NCBI GenBank assembly: GCA_039000515.1
Contig: JBCFYV010000001.1
Coordinates: 53,066,410-53,130,409, forward strand
Source: Timema cristinae
Lineage: Eukaryota > Arthropoda > Insecta > Phasmatodea > Timematidae
Direction: 5' to 3'
Length of the DNA: 64,000 nucleotides
Position 1 is the first letter of the stretch; each line of letters starts with the position of its first letter. Positions 11,251-22,100 of this stretch are shown here, piece after piece. The notes under the pieces were generated by a model. That model searched no databases. It was not told the origin of the DNA and was given only the letters and a program-made list of their open reading frames with translations. The position numbers and the translations under genes were made by a program.

Positions 11251-11473
11251 ACAACAGGTTGCATAGGAGTTAGGCGCTTGGTACTGCACATTTAATAATG
11301 ACAAGCACTTTCTATGATGAAGGACCGTTAATGATGACCCTCATAACGTATTTGCATTTCTATATGGACTGGTTTGTTTTTTAATATTTATTAATTGTGG
11401 TAAGATCTGCTGCCGTGCCCTGAGATGACGAGGTGTGTAGTGCCATGCGCCTAGCTCCTATGCAACCTGTTGT
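11251..11473. mobile_element. Short MITE with ~37-bp terminal inverted repeats
   Basis: ACAACAGGTTGCATAGGAG opens the left end and its inverted copy closes the right end at 11473. The two arms (11251-11288 and 11437-11473) match at nearly every base. The interior of about 150 bp has no coding potential. No clear target duplication was found, so the superfamily is unknown. Confidence 0.7.
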
Positions 11474-12937
11474 AGAGCTTTGTTCTCTAAACCCTGTAGG
11501 CTACGCTGAAATTTTGAACACAATTTAATGGTATTAGCCTAGTTTGAAGGATGCAACTGTATTAGGATTTTGTATTACTTTTGGTTCAAACAAACTATAT
11601 GTCATTTGAGCTATGAGTTTCCAAACATCTAGTATATTAATCAATATATTAGGAAACAACTTCTCTGAGCTTATCTGGTTGTTACAACAATTTGACATGA
11701 TACAGAAATGACTTAATTCAGGAAGTTGGTCAACAGCAATTCTTAGGGTAAAACACATAAGAAATGCACTTACAGCTAAGTTTGGTATATTTAGTAAAAG
11801 AACGGGTATAGGGTTTTTCATGAAATTAATAAAAAAAATTAGTTAGGGCCTATTTGTTGAATTATTTATATATTATGAGATTCAACCTCATTGAAACATG
11901 CCTATGGAGATCCGTTAGTGAACATATCGAAGGTATTTACTTAAAAATGAATTACAATAAAACATTTATTTTTAAATAACTTACAATCTTGAAACCACGT
12001 TAAATTTTAGTGTTCTTTAAGTCTATATCTTGATATTTTAAAATACAATAAAATTGTTTTATTAATATAATCAAGAATTTATTATACTACTAATTTAACT
12101 AAATTTATAAAAATCATTAGGTTGAAAAAATTATACTGTTGAAACATTTCATGTATATAAATATTGAAGTTCAACAATGTCAAAAATCATCTCAATGAAA
12201 TTTGAACAATATTTACTATTTAATATTTAACGATATTAGTTATCAATGAATGCTATAAAACGAAAATATAGCCTTGCTTAACATAGGTCAATTCGTGTAA
12301 AATAACTTAGGCTAGCAGATGTTTGTGGATGGTTATTTGAAAAAAGTTCCAAATGTACACACCATCGAGATTGTAAGGTAGCAAATTATTGGATCAGCCC
12401 GTGTGGTATACTATACCGCCACACATGACTGCAGAATAGTTTGCCTAGCTACGCCCAAGGCCGAAGTTATAGAAGGCTTTAGGTTCTTAAATTATTTCTT
12501 GACTGTTGGGAAGGAGTGATGGAGGAGGGGTTGTGTCTTTTAGCGATGTCTGATGTGATGTTTGATTTACTAAATTAATTTTGCTTTATTGTTCTGATCA
12601 TGATAAAATCAATAATTATTAGTTACATACTTAGTTAATTATTTATTTTTGTTCTCATTAACATACGGGCTGACTTTTTTTTAGCTATTAAATATTTAAC
12701 CACGTCAAACGTTATTTTGTCACTGCTACCCACATTGATTGTTTTTACATGGTAGCATAAAGTAAGTTTCCCCCTTACCAGAATATTCATTACTGTGTAT
12801 AGCTAATTATAAATGTATTAATGATTAGACCTAATTATTATATTACACACATGTAACGCAAATAACAAATTAACACTAAAAGATCTTTACTTTATTTGTA
12901 AGAAGCTTAGTTAATTTTTTATATATAATTTAAAGAT
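11474..12937. other. AT-rich gene-free DNA
   Basis: No convincing frame, RNA gene or repeat structure. It ends at the left target duplication of the Polinton-like element. Confidence 0.5.
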
Positions 12938-12943
12938 CCCAAG

Positions 12944-13135
12944 AGTAGTAAGCTATATCATGTATTAGGGCACGAAGGGGAAATGTGTATATGTGTGAGT
13001 GTATCCCCCACCCCTCAACCCTTTCCCTCCCCTCCCGCGCCGTTGTCTCGCGTGTTCCATGGAGTCCCCCCTCCCCTCACCCTTTCCCTCCGCGGCGTGG
13101 ATTCGCGGGTGCGTAGAGGTGGGGGAGAAATATCT
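12944..13135 (+). repeat. Left terminal inverted repeat of Polinton-like element
   Basis: Matches the reverse complement of 26900-27091 almost base for base, from AGTAGTAAGC through the GC-rich part around CGCGCCGTTGTCTCGCG to GGGGGAGAAAT. A few single-base differences and one-base indels (for example in GGGGAAATG against GGGGAATG) suggest moderate age. The GC-rich, C-strand-biased composition contrasts with AT-rich flanks. In Polintons these ends are the protein-primed replication origins. Confidence 0.92.
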
Positions 13136-13280
13136 CTCTCTTTCTCTCCTCTCCTCTTTCTATCTCTCTGTCTCTCTCTATCTTTCTCTCCTCCCCTCTT
13201 TCTATCTCTCTTTTCTCCCCTCCACTCTTTCTATCTCTCTGTCTCTCTTCCTTTCCTCCCCTCTTTCTCTCTCTCTCAGA
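13128..13280. repeat. CT-rich microsatellite next to left TIR
   Basis: Imperfect (CT)n/(TCTCTTT)n tract that starts right at the inner edge of the left TIR. The right TIR has no equivalent. Open frames across it are low-complexity artefacts. Confidence 0.8.
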
Positions 13281-13610
13281 GTAGGAGGTGGCGGGTTTTT
13301 TTGGTATAGTCCTCCTTCCCTCGAACAGTTTTTTTTAGACTAGGCTGGAAAAAAAACATATCTAAAATGATATTTTCTTGCTCCGAATGAAACATACATA
13401 GCCCTTATTATAAAAGACCTTAGCTTTTATTTCTATGATCAAGGACTTAAATAAATAGTACAACTGTTTTATTTAGCGAGTATATTCTTAAGATTATGAT
13501 GATACATACATACACATATACATATAAATTCTCTTTTCCTCATAGTCTTTCACCTGATGCATACAAAAAATATCTTTCTCTAAAGTCTTGTCTAAATATG
13601 TTAGAACACT
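13281..13610. other. Non-coding DNA between microsatellite and acidic ORF
   Basis: AT-rich with a short (CATA)n-like stretch near 13503-13525. Could hold the 3-prime untranslated region of the acidic ORF. Confidence 0.4.
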
Positions 13611-14267
13611 TCACCACTTGAACAGTTCGTACTCGCCTTCACCCAGATATATCAGTCCTCTCTGTGAAGCGTAAAAGCGGCTCCTGTAGCGCGCACCAAA
13701 GTTTTTACCCGGAAGATGTACTTTGCCCACATAGTCTAGCGTTATGATGTTCGGTTCGTCTTCATCCTCACTGATCTCTTCGTCTCCTTCTAGGCGGCGA
13801 ACGTTGTACGTACGAAACTTTTCAAGTTCGGAGACGTGCTTGACCCGATCGAGTTCCTCACGCTCGATTCGGTCCAACTCGACGCATAAAGCGTTTTCCT
13901 CCTCCGGCGACTCCTCCTCGGGCCAAGCTGTAGAACTACGTTCACCGGACTGACTCGATTCCTGGAGAATTTGCGGCTCGTCCTCGGGGAAAGCTGTAGA
14001 ACCACGTTCGATGGACCGACTCGATTCCTGGAGAATTAGCGGGTCGTCTCCTTCCTTAAGATTGTAGACCGGACAAGCGGTAGAACAGCGTTCGACAGAC
14101 TGACTCGATTCCCACATTCCGGGATTATGGCATCCGAGCCAGTGCACGGAAGAATCACAGCACTCGCTGTAACCTTTGTCGGCCCGCGCGATATGGTATT
14201 CTAAACCGCCGTTCGAAATCTTAATATCGCTCATGTCCTCCAGACGGTAACCCAACTGCCTAAACAT
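13611..14267 (-). CDS. Unrecognised acidic protein with triple internal repeat
   Basis: Intact 218-codon frame, first methionine at 14267. I do not recognise the family. Visible features are: an N-terminal region with several Cys and His (ECCDSS, HWLGCHNPG); three imperfect repeats of the pattern ESSxSxERxSTAxP at about residues 53-66, 80-93 and 101-113; an acidic, possibly coiled-coil segment (EEENALCVELDRIEREELD); an acidic patch EISEDEDEP; and a more ordered tail with HLPGKNFGARYRSRFYASQ. The repeats suggest slippage growth inside a linker. It is the last ORF on the minus strand of the element and nearest the left TIR. The frame is intact while the polymerase has stops. A structural or terminal-protein role is possible but unproved. 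Confidence 0.6.
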   Translation of the reverse strand: MFRQLGYRLEDMSDIKISNGGLEYHIARADKGYSECCDSSVHWLGCHNPGMWESSQSVERCSTACPVYNLKEGDDPLILQESSRSIERGSTAFPEDEPQILQESSQSGERSSTAWPEEESPEEENALCVELDRIEREELDRVKHVSELEKFRTYNVRRLEGDEEISEDEDEPNIITLDYVGKVHLPGKNFGARYRSRFYASQRGLIYLGEGEYELFKW

Positions 14268-14404
14268 GTTGAATGAGATACATCTCCCCGCCTCGCGTCC
14301 GCTTTATACGCTCGGGATGGAGGAGGGGGGAACGCGCCCTCCCTCCAATCCCATACTGTACATTCCACTTCATGTTACATTATATATTCAAAATTCGTAT
14401 CAGA

Positions 14405-15115
14405 ATTAAAAAAGAGGAGATCCAGGTTCGAATCTTGACCAGGTGAACTGAGGGTCGGTTTTCCACTCTCCAAATGTAGGTTCCCGTAGTGGAGATCGAG
14501 GTTCGAATCTTGGCAGGGTGAACTGAGGATCGGTTTTCCACTCTCCCTCCAAGCAATTGTAGGTTCCTAATCCATTAGCGTAGGGGGAGATCGAGGTTCG
14601 AATCTTGGCAGGGTGAAATGCGGGTTGGTTTTCCACTCTCCCTCCAAGCAAATGTAGGTTCCCGTAGGGGGAGATCGAGGTTCGAATCCCGGTCGTGTGA
14701 ACTGAGGCGTTCCACTCTCCAAATGCAGGCTCGATGATGTGTTTGTTTTTCACCCTCCCTCCAAGCAAATGAGGGTTTACTTACATATCTGATGATGATG
14801 TGTTTGTTTTTTCAATCCTCTCTCCAAGCAAATGCAGGTCCACCTTCCAGGAAGAACGATTTAACTCACGCTACATTCGGATACCGAGGTTCGAATCTTG
14901 GCAGGGTGAACTGAGGGTCGGTTTTCCACTCTCCAAATGCGAGTTCGATGATGTGATTTTTTTTTCCATCCTCCCTCCAAGCAAATGAGGGTCCACTTTC
15001 AGGATGATTTTACATGCTCTCAACATATCGGAAGATGATGCGTTTTTCCATCCTCCCTCCAAGAAACTGAGGGTTCCCACGGCAAATATCGGAAGATGAA
15101 GTGTTTGTTTTTCCC
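14405..15115 (+). repeat. Tandem array built from SINE-1 fragments
   Basis: About seven irregular units repeat GAGATCGAGGTTCGAATC (the SINE B box), GTGAACTGAGG, and TTTTCCACTCTCCCTCCAAG. These same segments occur in that order in the SINE-1 copies at 10644-10890 and 60738-60976. The tRNA A box and conserved SINE tail are mostly missing, so only the middle was amplified. Unit length varies (about 75-150 bp). It lies inside the Polinton-like element next to the acidic ORF. Confidence 0.85.
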
Positions 15116-15241
15116 TGCGAATAACGCTAGATGTATTTTCATGTACAAATGACGGTACATAGCATTCCCTGGGACCACCTTAAATCATAAAGTGCATCCC
15201 CAGCAGTGTTATGGGTACACTCTCCTCATACGTAAATGAGG

Positions 15242-15550
15242 GATTGGAAAACTTTTTTACCGAGCGAAAGTTTTTTTCTCTCTCATCGTTAAATTATCCA
15301 GAGCTGTAAATACGTTTGAGTCAGATTCGAACACTGTTATCGTTAGTCTAGTTTACTGTGAGAGTAGCCTCCTTAAACCATGATGATGTAATAAAATTTA
15401 AAAAAATTGGGATTGGAAAACATTTTTTTACCGAGCGAAAGTTTTTTCTCTCATTGTTGAATTATCCAGAGCTGTAAATACGTTTGAGTCAGATTCGAAC
15501 CCCGTTACTGTTAGTCTAGTTTACTGTGAGAGTAGCCTCCTTAACCATGT
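15242..15550. repeat. Direct duplication of a ~135-bp segment with tRNA-like part
   Basis: The segment starting GATTGGAAAA and ending GAGAGTAGCCTCCTTAA occurs at about 15242-15382 and again at 15411-15547, almost identical. On the minus strand each copy reads TGGTTAAGGAGGCTACTCTC followed by GGGTTCGAATCTGAC (B-box-like), so it may descend from a tRNA gene or SINE. Confidence 0.75.
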
Positions 15551-15768
15551 GGTCAGCAATCCCAATTCCTGCTCTCGTACGCAGCTGAAGTTGGCGTGTA
15601 GGGAACGGGAGAGGTGGGCTCTTCCCACGACCAAAGGAAGTTAAACGCACACCCGGTAGGAAACGAGGGATGAGGAATGAGGTCCAGAACACGAGGGTCA
15701 AGCCTCAACTCATAAAGTCTGACGCCGGTCTGATTTCCGTGCGAACCGACCAGTAGCTTGTCAACATG
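15551..15768. other. Unique spacer inside the element
   Basis: About 220 bp of balanced composition with no repeat structure. Minus-strand frames across it have no recognisable motif. Confidence 0.4.
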
Positions 15769-15812
15769 AATATATTTTTGAAAGATCAACAAAGCTTGTG
15801 TATCCAGACAAC
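15769..15812 (-). repeat. Single inverted copy of the 60-bp satellite unit
   Basis: GTCAACATGAATATATTTTT followed by GAAAGATCAACAAAGCTTGT is the reverse complement of most of one unit of the array at 23160-25690, located 7.4 kb away and in opposite orientation. Confidence 0.85.
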
Positions 15813-17090
15813 TGATCTACTATATCTGACAACTGATCTACTATACCAGACAACTGATGATCTACTATACCAGATACTGATGATCTACTATACCAGATAC
15901 CTGATCTAATATACGAGACAACTGATCTACTATACCAGATACTGTTGATCTACTATACCAGACACCTGATCTACTATACCAGGCAACTGATGATCTGCTA
16001 TACCAAACAACTGATTATCTACTATACCAGACAGCTGATGATCTGCTATACCAGACATCTGATCTACTATATCTGACAACTGATCTACTATACCAGATAT
16101 TGATGATCTGCTATACCAGACATCTGATAAACTATACCAGACAACTGATCTACTATACCAGACACCTGCTCTACTATACCAGGCAACTGATGATCTGCTA
16201 TACCAAACAACTGATTATCTACTATACCAGACAGCTGATGATCTGCTATACCAGACATCTGATATACTATACCAGACAACTGATCTACTATACCAGACAC
16301 CTGATCTTCTATACCAGATACTGATGATCTACTACACCAGTCACCTTATCTACTATACTAGATACTGATAAGCTATTATACCAGGCAACTGATCTACTAT
16401 ACCAGACACCTGATCTACTATACCAGATACTGTTGATCTACTATACCAGACACCTGATCTACTATACCAGGCAACTGATGATCTGCTATACCAAACAACT
16501 GATTATCTACTATACCAGACAGCTGATGATCTGCTATACCAGACATCTGATCTACTATATCTGACAACTGATCTACTATACCAGATATTGATGATCTGCT
16601 ATACCAGACATCTGATATACTATACCAGACAACTGATCTACTATACCAGACACCTGATCTTCTATACCAGATACTGATGATCTACTACACCAGTCACCTT
16701 ATCTACTATACTAGATACTGATAATCTATTATACCAGGCAACTGATCTACTATACCAGATACTGATGATCTACTATACCAGATACTGATGATCTACTATA
16801 CCAGACACCTGATCTACTATAAACAGATATTGATGATCTACTATACCAGACACCTGATCTACCACACCAGACGCCTGATCTACTATACTAGACAACTGAT
16901 GATCTACTATACCAGGTACTGATGATCTACTATACCAGACACCTGATCTACTATAACAGATATTGATGATCTACTATACTAGACAACTGATGATCTACTA
17001 TACCAGACACCTGATCTACTATACCAGATACTGATGATCTACTATACCAGACACATGATGATCTACTATACCAAACAACTGATCTACTTT
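15813..17090. repeat. Tandem array A, ~20-24-bp unit with higher-order copies
   Basis: Short units of the type GATCTACTATACCAGACAC alternating with CTGAT or CTGATGAT. Larger blocks of 100-200 bp, for example starting TGCTATACCAAACAACTG near 15996, 16198 and 16486, are near-identical, showing higher-order duplication. Frames through it are repeat artefacts. Confidence 0.92.
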
Positions 17091-18415
17091 CTAATCCCGA
17101 CTGTTATTGCACCAGACTGATCTCTGAGAGGTCCAGGTTGTAACCCTGCCTGTAACTGGTTACCTCGTATTGTACCAGACTGGTCTCTGAGAGGCCCCGG
17201 TTCTAATCCCGACTGTTATTGCACCAGACTGATCTCTGAGAGGTCCAGGTTGTAACCCTGCCTGTAACTGGTTACCTCGTATTGTACCAGACTGGTCTCT
17301 GAGAGGCCCCGGTTCTAATCCCGACTGTTATTGCACCAGACTGATCACTGAGAGGTCCAGGTTGTAACCCTGACTGCAGCTGGTTATTGTACCAGTCTGT
17401 ACTCTGAGAGGCCCAGGTTCTAAACCGACTGTAACTGGCTACCTCGTATTATTGTAACAAACTGTACTCTGAGAGGTCCGGGGTTGTAACCCTGACTGTA
17501 ACTGTCTACCTCGTATTAATGTACCAGACTGTCCTCTGAGAGGTCCAGGTTCTAAACCCGACTGTAACTGGCTACCTCGTATTATTGTAACAAACTGTAC
17601 TCTGAGAGGTCCGGGGTTGTAATCCTGACTGTAACTGTCTACCTCGTATTATTGTACCAGACTGTCCACTGAGAGGTCCAGGTTCTAAACCCGACTGTAA
17701 CTGGCTACCTCGTATTATTGTAGCAAACTGTACTCTAAGAGGTCCGAGGTTGTAACCCTGCCTGTAACTGGCTACCTCGTTTTATTGTAGCAAACTGTAC
17801 TCTAAGAGGTCCGAGGTTGTAACCCAGACTGTAACTGGTTACCTCGTATTATTGTAGCAAGCTGTACTCTAAGAGGTCTGAGGTTGTAACCCTGACTGTA
17901 ACTGGTTATTGTACCAGACTGGTCTCTGAGAGGCCCAGGTTCTAATCCTGACTGTTATTGTACCAGACTGGTCTCTGAGAGGTCCAGGTTGTAACCCTGA
18001 CTGTAGCCGGTTATTGTACCAGTCTGTACTCTGAGAGGCCCAGGTTCTAAACCCGACTGTAACTGGCTACCTCGTTTTATTGTAGCAAACTGTACTCTAA
18101 GAGGTCCGAGGTTTTAACCCAGACTGTAACTAGTTACCTCGTATTATTGTAGCAAGCTGTACTCTAAGAGGTCTGAGGTTGTAACCCTGACTGTAACTGG
18201 TTATTGTACCAGACTGGTCTCTGAGAGGCCCAGGTTCTAATCCTGACTGTTATTGTACCAGACTGGTCTCTGAGAGGTCCAGGTTGTAACCCTGACTGCA
18301 GCTGGTTATTGTACCAGTCTGTACTCTGAGAGGCCCAGGTTCTAATCCTGACTGTCACCTTATGTTATTGTACTAGACTGTTCTCTGAGAGGCCCGAGTT
18401 GTAATCCTGGAGAGG
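17091..18415. repeat. Tandem array B, ~60-bp unit
   Basis: Units of about 55-65 bp contain ACTCTGAGAGGTCCAGGTT, then CTAA(A/T)CCCGACTGTAACTGG, and often TACCTCGTATTATTGTA. Neighbouring units form dimers and larger blocks (17730-17960 is close to 18060-18330). GGTTCTAATCCC-like parts resemble an RNA polymerase III B box. Confidence 0.92.
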
Positions 18416-18419
18416 GCAG

Positions 18420-19080
18420 GTAAAAAAACAATACACGTACACACACTCACATACGCACACAGAAAACTCTATTTAATGAATATAATGATAAACATTTTTT
18501 AAACAGATACACACTAAATTAGTATATTTTTTTCTTCAGTCAAGTTACAGAACATGAATATTTTTTTCTCAAGTCTTTTTTAAAAGCACTAACATTTTTT
18601 TCTAATGATAAAGGTATAGTGACATTAATTATTCACTTTTGTATTAATCAAAACAATACATACACAGAAAACTCTATTTAATGAATATAATGATAAACAT
18701 TTTTTAAACAGATACGCACTAGTATATTTTTTTCTTCAGTCAAGTTACAGAACATGAATATTTTTCTCAAGTCTTTTTTAAAGCACTAACATTTGTTTTT
18801 TAGTGATATTAATCAAAACATACGCCCGCTTTTTTCTCAAGTCTTTTTTTTCTAGTGACATTAATCAAAACATACGCACACTGAAAACTCTATTTAAACA
18901 GATACATACTAAATTAGCATATTTTTTTCTCAAGTCTTTTTTAAAAGCACTAACATTTTTTTTCAAAACTCTTTTTAAACAGATATGCACTAAATTAGTT
19001 TATTTTTTCAGTCAAGTTATAGAACATGAATATTTTTCTCAAGTCTTTTTTAAAAAAAGAACACTAACATTGACATGAAG
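18420..19080. repeat. Array C, ~230-bp degenerate AT-rich repeat
   Basis: AGAAAACTCTATTTAATG, AAACAGATACACACTA, GTCAAGTTACAGAACATGAA and TTTTTCTCAAGTC recur three to four times with deletions. No coding meaning. It ends about 70 bases before the polymerase stop codon. Confidence 0.85.
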
Positions 19081-19147
19081 GTTAGTAGATGCCTGTTCAC
19101 TTGTACTGGATAAAGTTATAGATCATCCACTGACATACGCACTTGCA

Positions 19148-22100
19148 CTATAGACATGATGGTCCAGCTTCAATCGAGGTCTCTTGGAAGGAAGTAGTTG
19201 GCTGCTCGCTTATAGAGTAATGGCCCCAAGGTAGAGTTCTGACTGATCCAGGTAACACGTGTCGTTTGTCGTCGATAGAGCATAGTGCAACCCGATTAAA
19301 TTTTTGTGTGTAAAGTTTGAATCCTACTAATCTTATTGAACGAGCTTCTCTCATGACTACCGTTTCATTAGTCAAACAATTACGATAGTCCTCTAAAGAG
19401 AGCGTTCTTAACGCGCTACTCTTGACACCTTTAGCCTTGAACGTCTCACCATCTCCTTGCACCGCAAATGAATAGAGTTTAGGGCGTAAACCTATGAACT
19501 CGGTGATGATCTGACCTCGAGTCTCGTCTTTTAGTTTACCGAGCACTCCTTTATTTACTGCAGGCATGCCGTAAACATTGTCTTGTCCGTAAGTGGAGGT
19601 GTCCAGGTAGTCATTAGCTAACGGGATAAGTCGCTGGTACGCATCCTCAACAGTCATGTAGTAGAGAAGCGAGTCTGTATCAGTGTATTGAAGTTTTAAC
19701 GTACCTGGAGGGAAGGCAGGAACCATGACCTGGTAATGTAGACCGTACATGACTACTTTCGAGATTTCCAAAATGGCGAATCCCACATAAATCGGCATAT
19801 CAAAGTAAATCTCCTGCGGTTCCATCTCAATGATGACCAGGTTTTCTGATACGATCATACGGTTTTTAAAGTTTGGACTGGCTATGAGGTTACCCGCTCC
19901 AAATTTCCCTTCCCACCTGGTAGTTATTTTTACCATACGGTAGGCCCTCTTGTTAGATATAAGGCGGCCGAATGCGGCATTGTTCATCAATTTGAAAAAC
20001 ATGTTTTCAAACTGATTGCTTGCTTTACTCCTCATTTCCGCGTTCAGCTTGATATACAGGGCCATCCATGGAGATTGTTTGAAACTGAGAACACGGTGAA
20101 CTCTCGTCAGTTTCAACCCATTCACTAAACATAACTTTAGATGACGATAGTGAATGACGTACCTAGTCTTATCAGTTAAAGTCGTTAACAATTTCTCGTG
20201 TTTCCCTACGGGCGGAATCCCTTTCTCAGGACAGAACGGCAAGTCAGAATGAGCGTCGTGTACATCTTGCGGATATTCAAGGTCTACCAGCAAGATATAG
20301 CCCGTATCCGCATCGTCCTCCACGTTTAGCACGTCCAAACGTTCAATTTCATCATCTTCAAGCCATCTGAACTCTCCATAGGGTAATGAGCTCAACATGC
20401 TAAATGAATAGAGCCCATTCACGTCTAGATAAACGAGGTAAGACTCTGGTTTGGAACGGTCAAATGAACTCATATAACGATTATTAGCTACAGAATGACG
20501 ATTAGCTACGAAACATATCCCTCCTCGAATAGCTCCCTCAATGAATTGATGTATATCTACGTCATCTATTTATTCGAGCCGTACCTGGGTTATTCTCAAT
20601 AGAGCTTGGTACGCGAGACTGGGGGCTGTAAGAGACCATCCGGGATCGAGCCTATACGTTTTCATACAAAGATCAGGACAGTTCTCAAAGACGTCGGCCA
20701 GTGGTGTTACGTCGGTATGAAGGTAGAGGTTCGAGTAATCCCAAAGATTCTTACATTCGAATAGCCGCCAAACCTCACAGGCGTGATCATAGTCTTCCTG
20801 AGAGATATGACTATCCGTGAGCGCGATATAAAATTTATCTTTGCTCGGTAACTGAGTCTCGTTCAGCCGCTCAAATGAATCTATATAGTCATAGGGGAAC
20901 ACCCCTTTACGAGCGACTAGTTTGAAACGTTCATCATCAGGATGACACTTACGAGTGATTTTAAGCTGCTCAGGTTCGAGGTAAGATACGCATTTCTCTA
21001 GGGAGGTACATAGAAAGCTGAAACTATCTATAATTTTAATTGCGATCCCTCGAAACCCGTGCCGAATATACTTCATGATTACTTTGAATCTTCCCATAGT
21101 CTCTCCAATAACCTTAACTTTCCCTGGATTGACAAGAACGCTCTCCCCCGTGAACGGATCAGTTTCTCTACGTTCAACAAGTGATTCGAGAAGGAAAAAA
21201 TTATCGTAGCAACGCGCGTTATGGATAACCACGCTCAGATGACTAGGGTTCTTGTAATTAATATTACACCCTGCGTGGCTGCTACCACGATAAAGTCCTG
21301 TCAAGTGACAATGATCCATAACGCGGATATCATCATTCGCGTAGGGTTTTTCACAAATATGACAATGAGTGGCCGTATTGTGAGCATCTCTTTGAGCAGG
21401 TGTTAGCGGCGTCATTGGAACTACAGTACTATAATAATCTAGTACGCGCTTTGCTGTATCTACGAGAGCTTCAACAAATTGATCTGTGCAATCTTTTCCC
21501 GTGAAGTGTCAGTACTCCGAGAGATTATCATCAAAAATGCATTTAGTGTACATGCCTACAGAATACGCTACATGACTCTGCACATTCTCAGTATAAGAAA
21601 ATTTCGTGTCAGGATCACACGTTTCTATAGGCACGAGTAAACTCTCCAAGTCAGCGTACACGATAAATCCTGTTTTCTCCTGTTGTTTATACTGTGAGAA
21701 CGCCAGGAATTTATTTTCCCCTTGAGGGAATGTACTCCTTACCGCTCCAAAATTTTTACACGTTTCTTTATGTTTTACAAGTTTATTTTCAGTCAGAAAA
21801 GGGCTCAAACAACGGTCACAAAAATACCTATGTCTTGTGTCAGACAAGGGCGCTAGTTGAGGGTTTATTAACCGTGACAGATTTTTGATTGCGCTGAAAT
21901 GATAATTTTCCGTCCCATGTACTTTTATCATGAATAAATGAACATGTCTAGCACACTCTTTAGCACTGACATGCACGGGAACGATCACTAAATTTTTAGA
22001 GTTGTCTACAGTGTCCACATAAGAATCACTACCTTCGTGTTTTGCAGTGTACACATTAACAGATATATCGTTAAGCCTTTCGAAGCGTTCAATATATCTC

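Noticed and set aside
12415..12440. Palindrome around GTGTGGTATACTATACC
   Set aside because: Imperfect and isolated; no element or site to attach it to.
12983..13343. Overlapping Ser/Leu/Pro-rich frames
   Set aside because: They run through the TIR and a CT microsatellite; composition is entirely explained by the repeat.
14406..15080. Several frames with RFEPRSPL-like repeats
   Set aside because: Translated SINE B-box and body repeats.
16088..16324. Tyr/Thr-rich and Ile/Val-rich frames on opposite strands
   Set aside because: Translation of array A units, not a gene.
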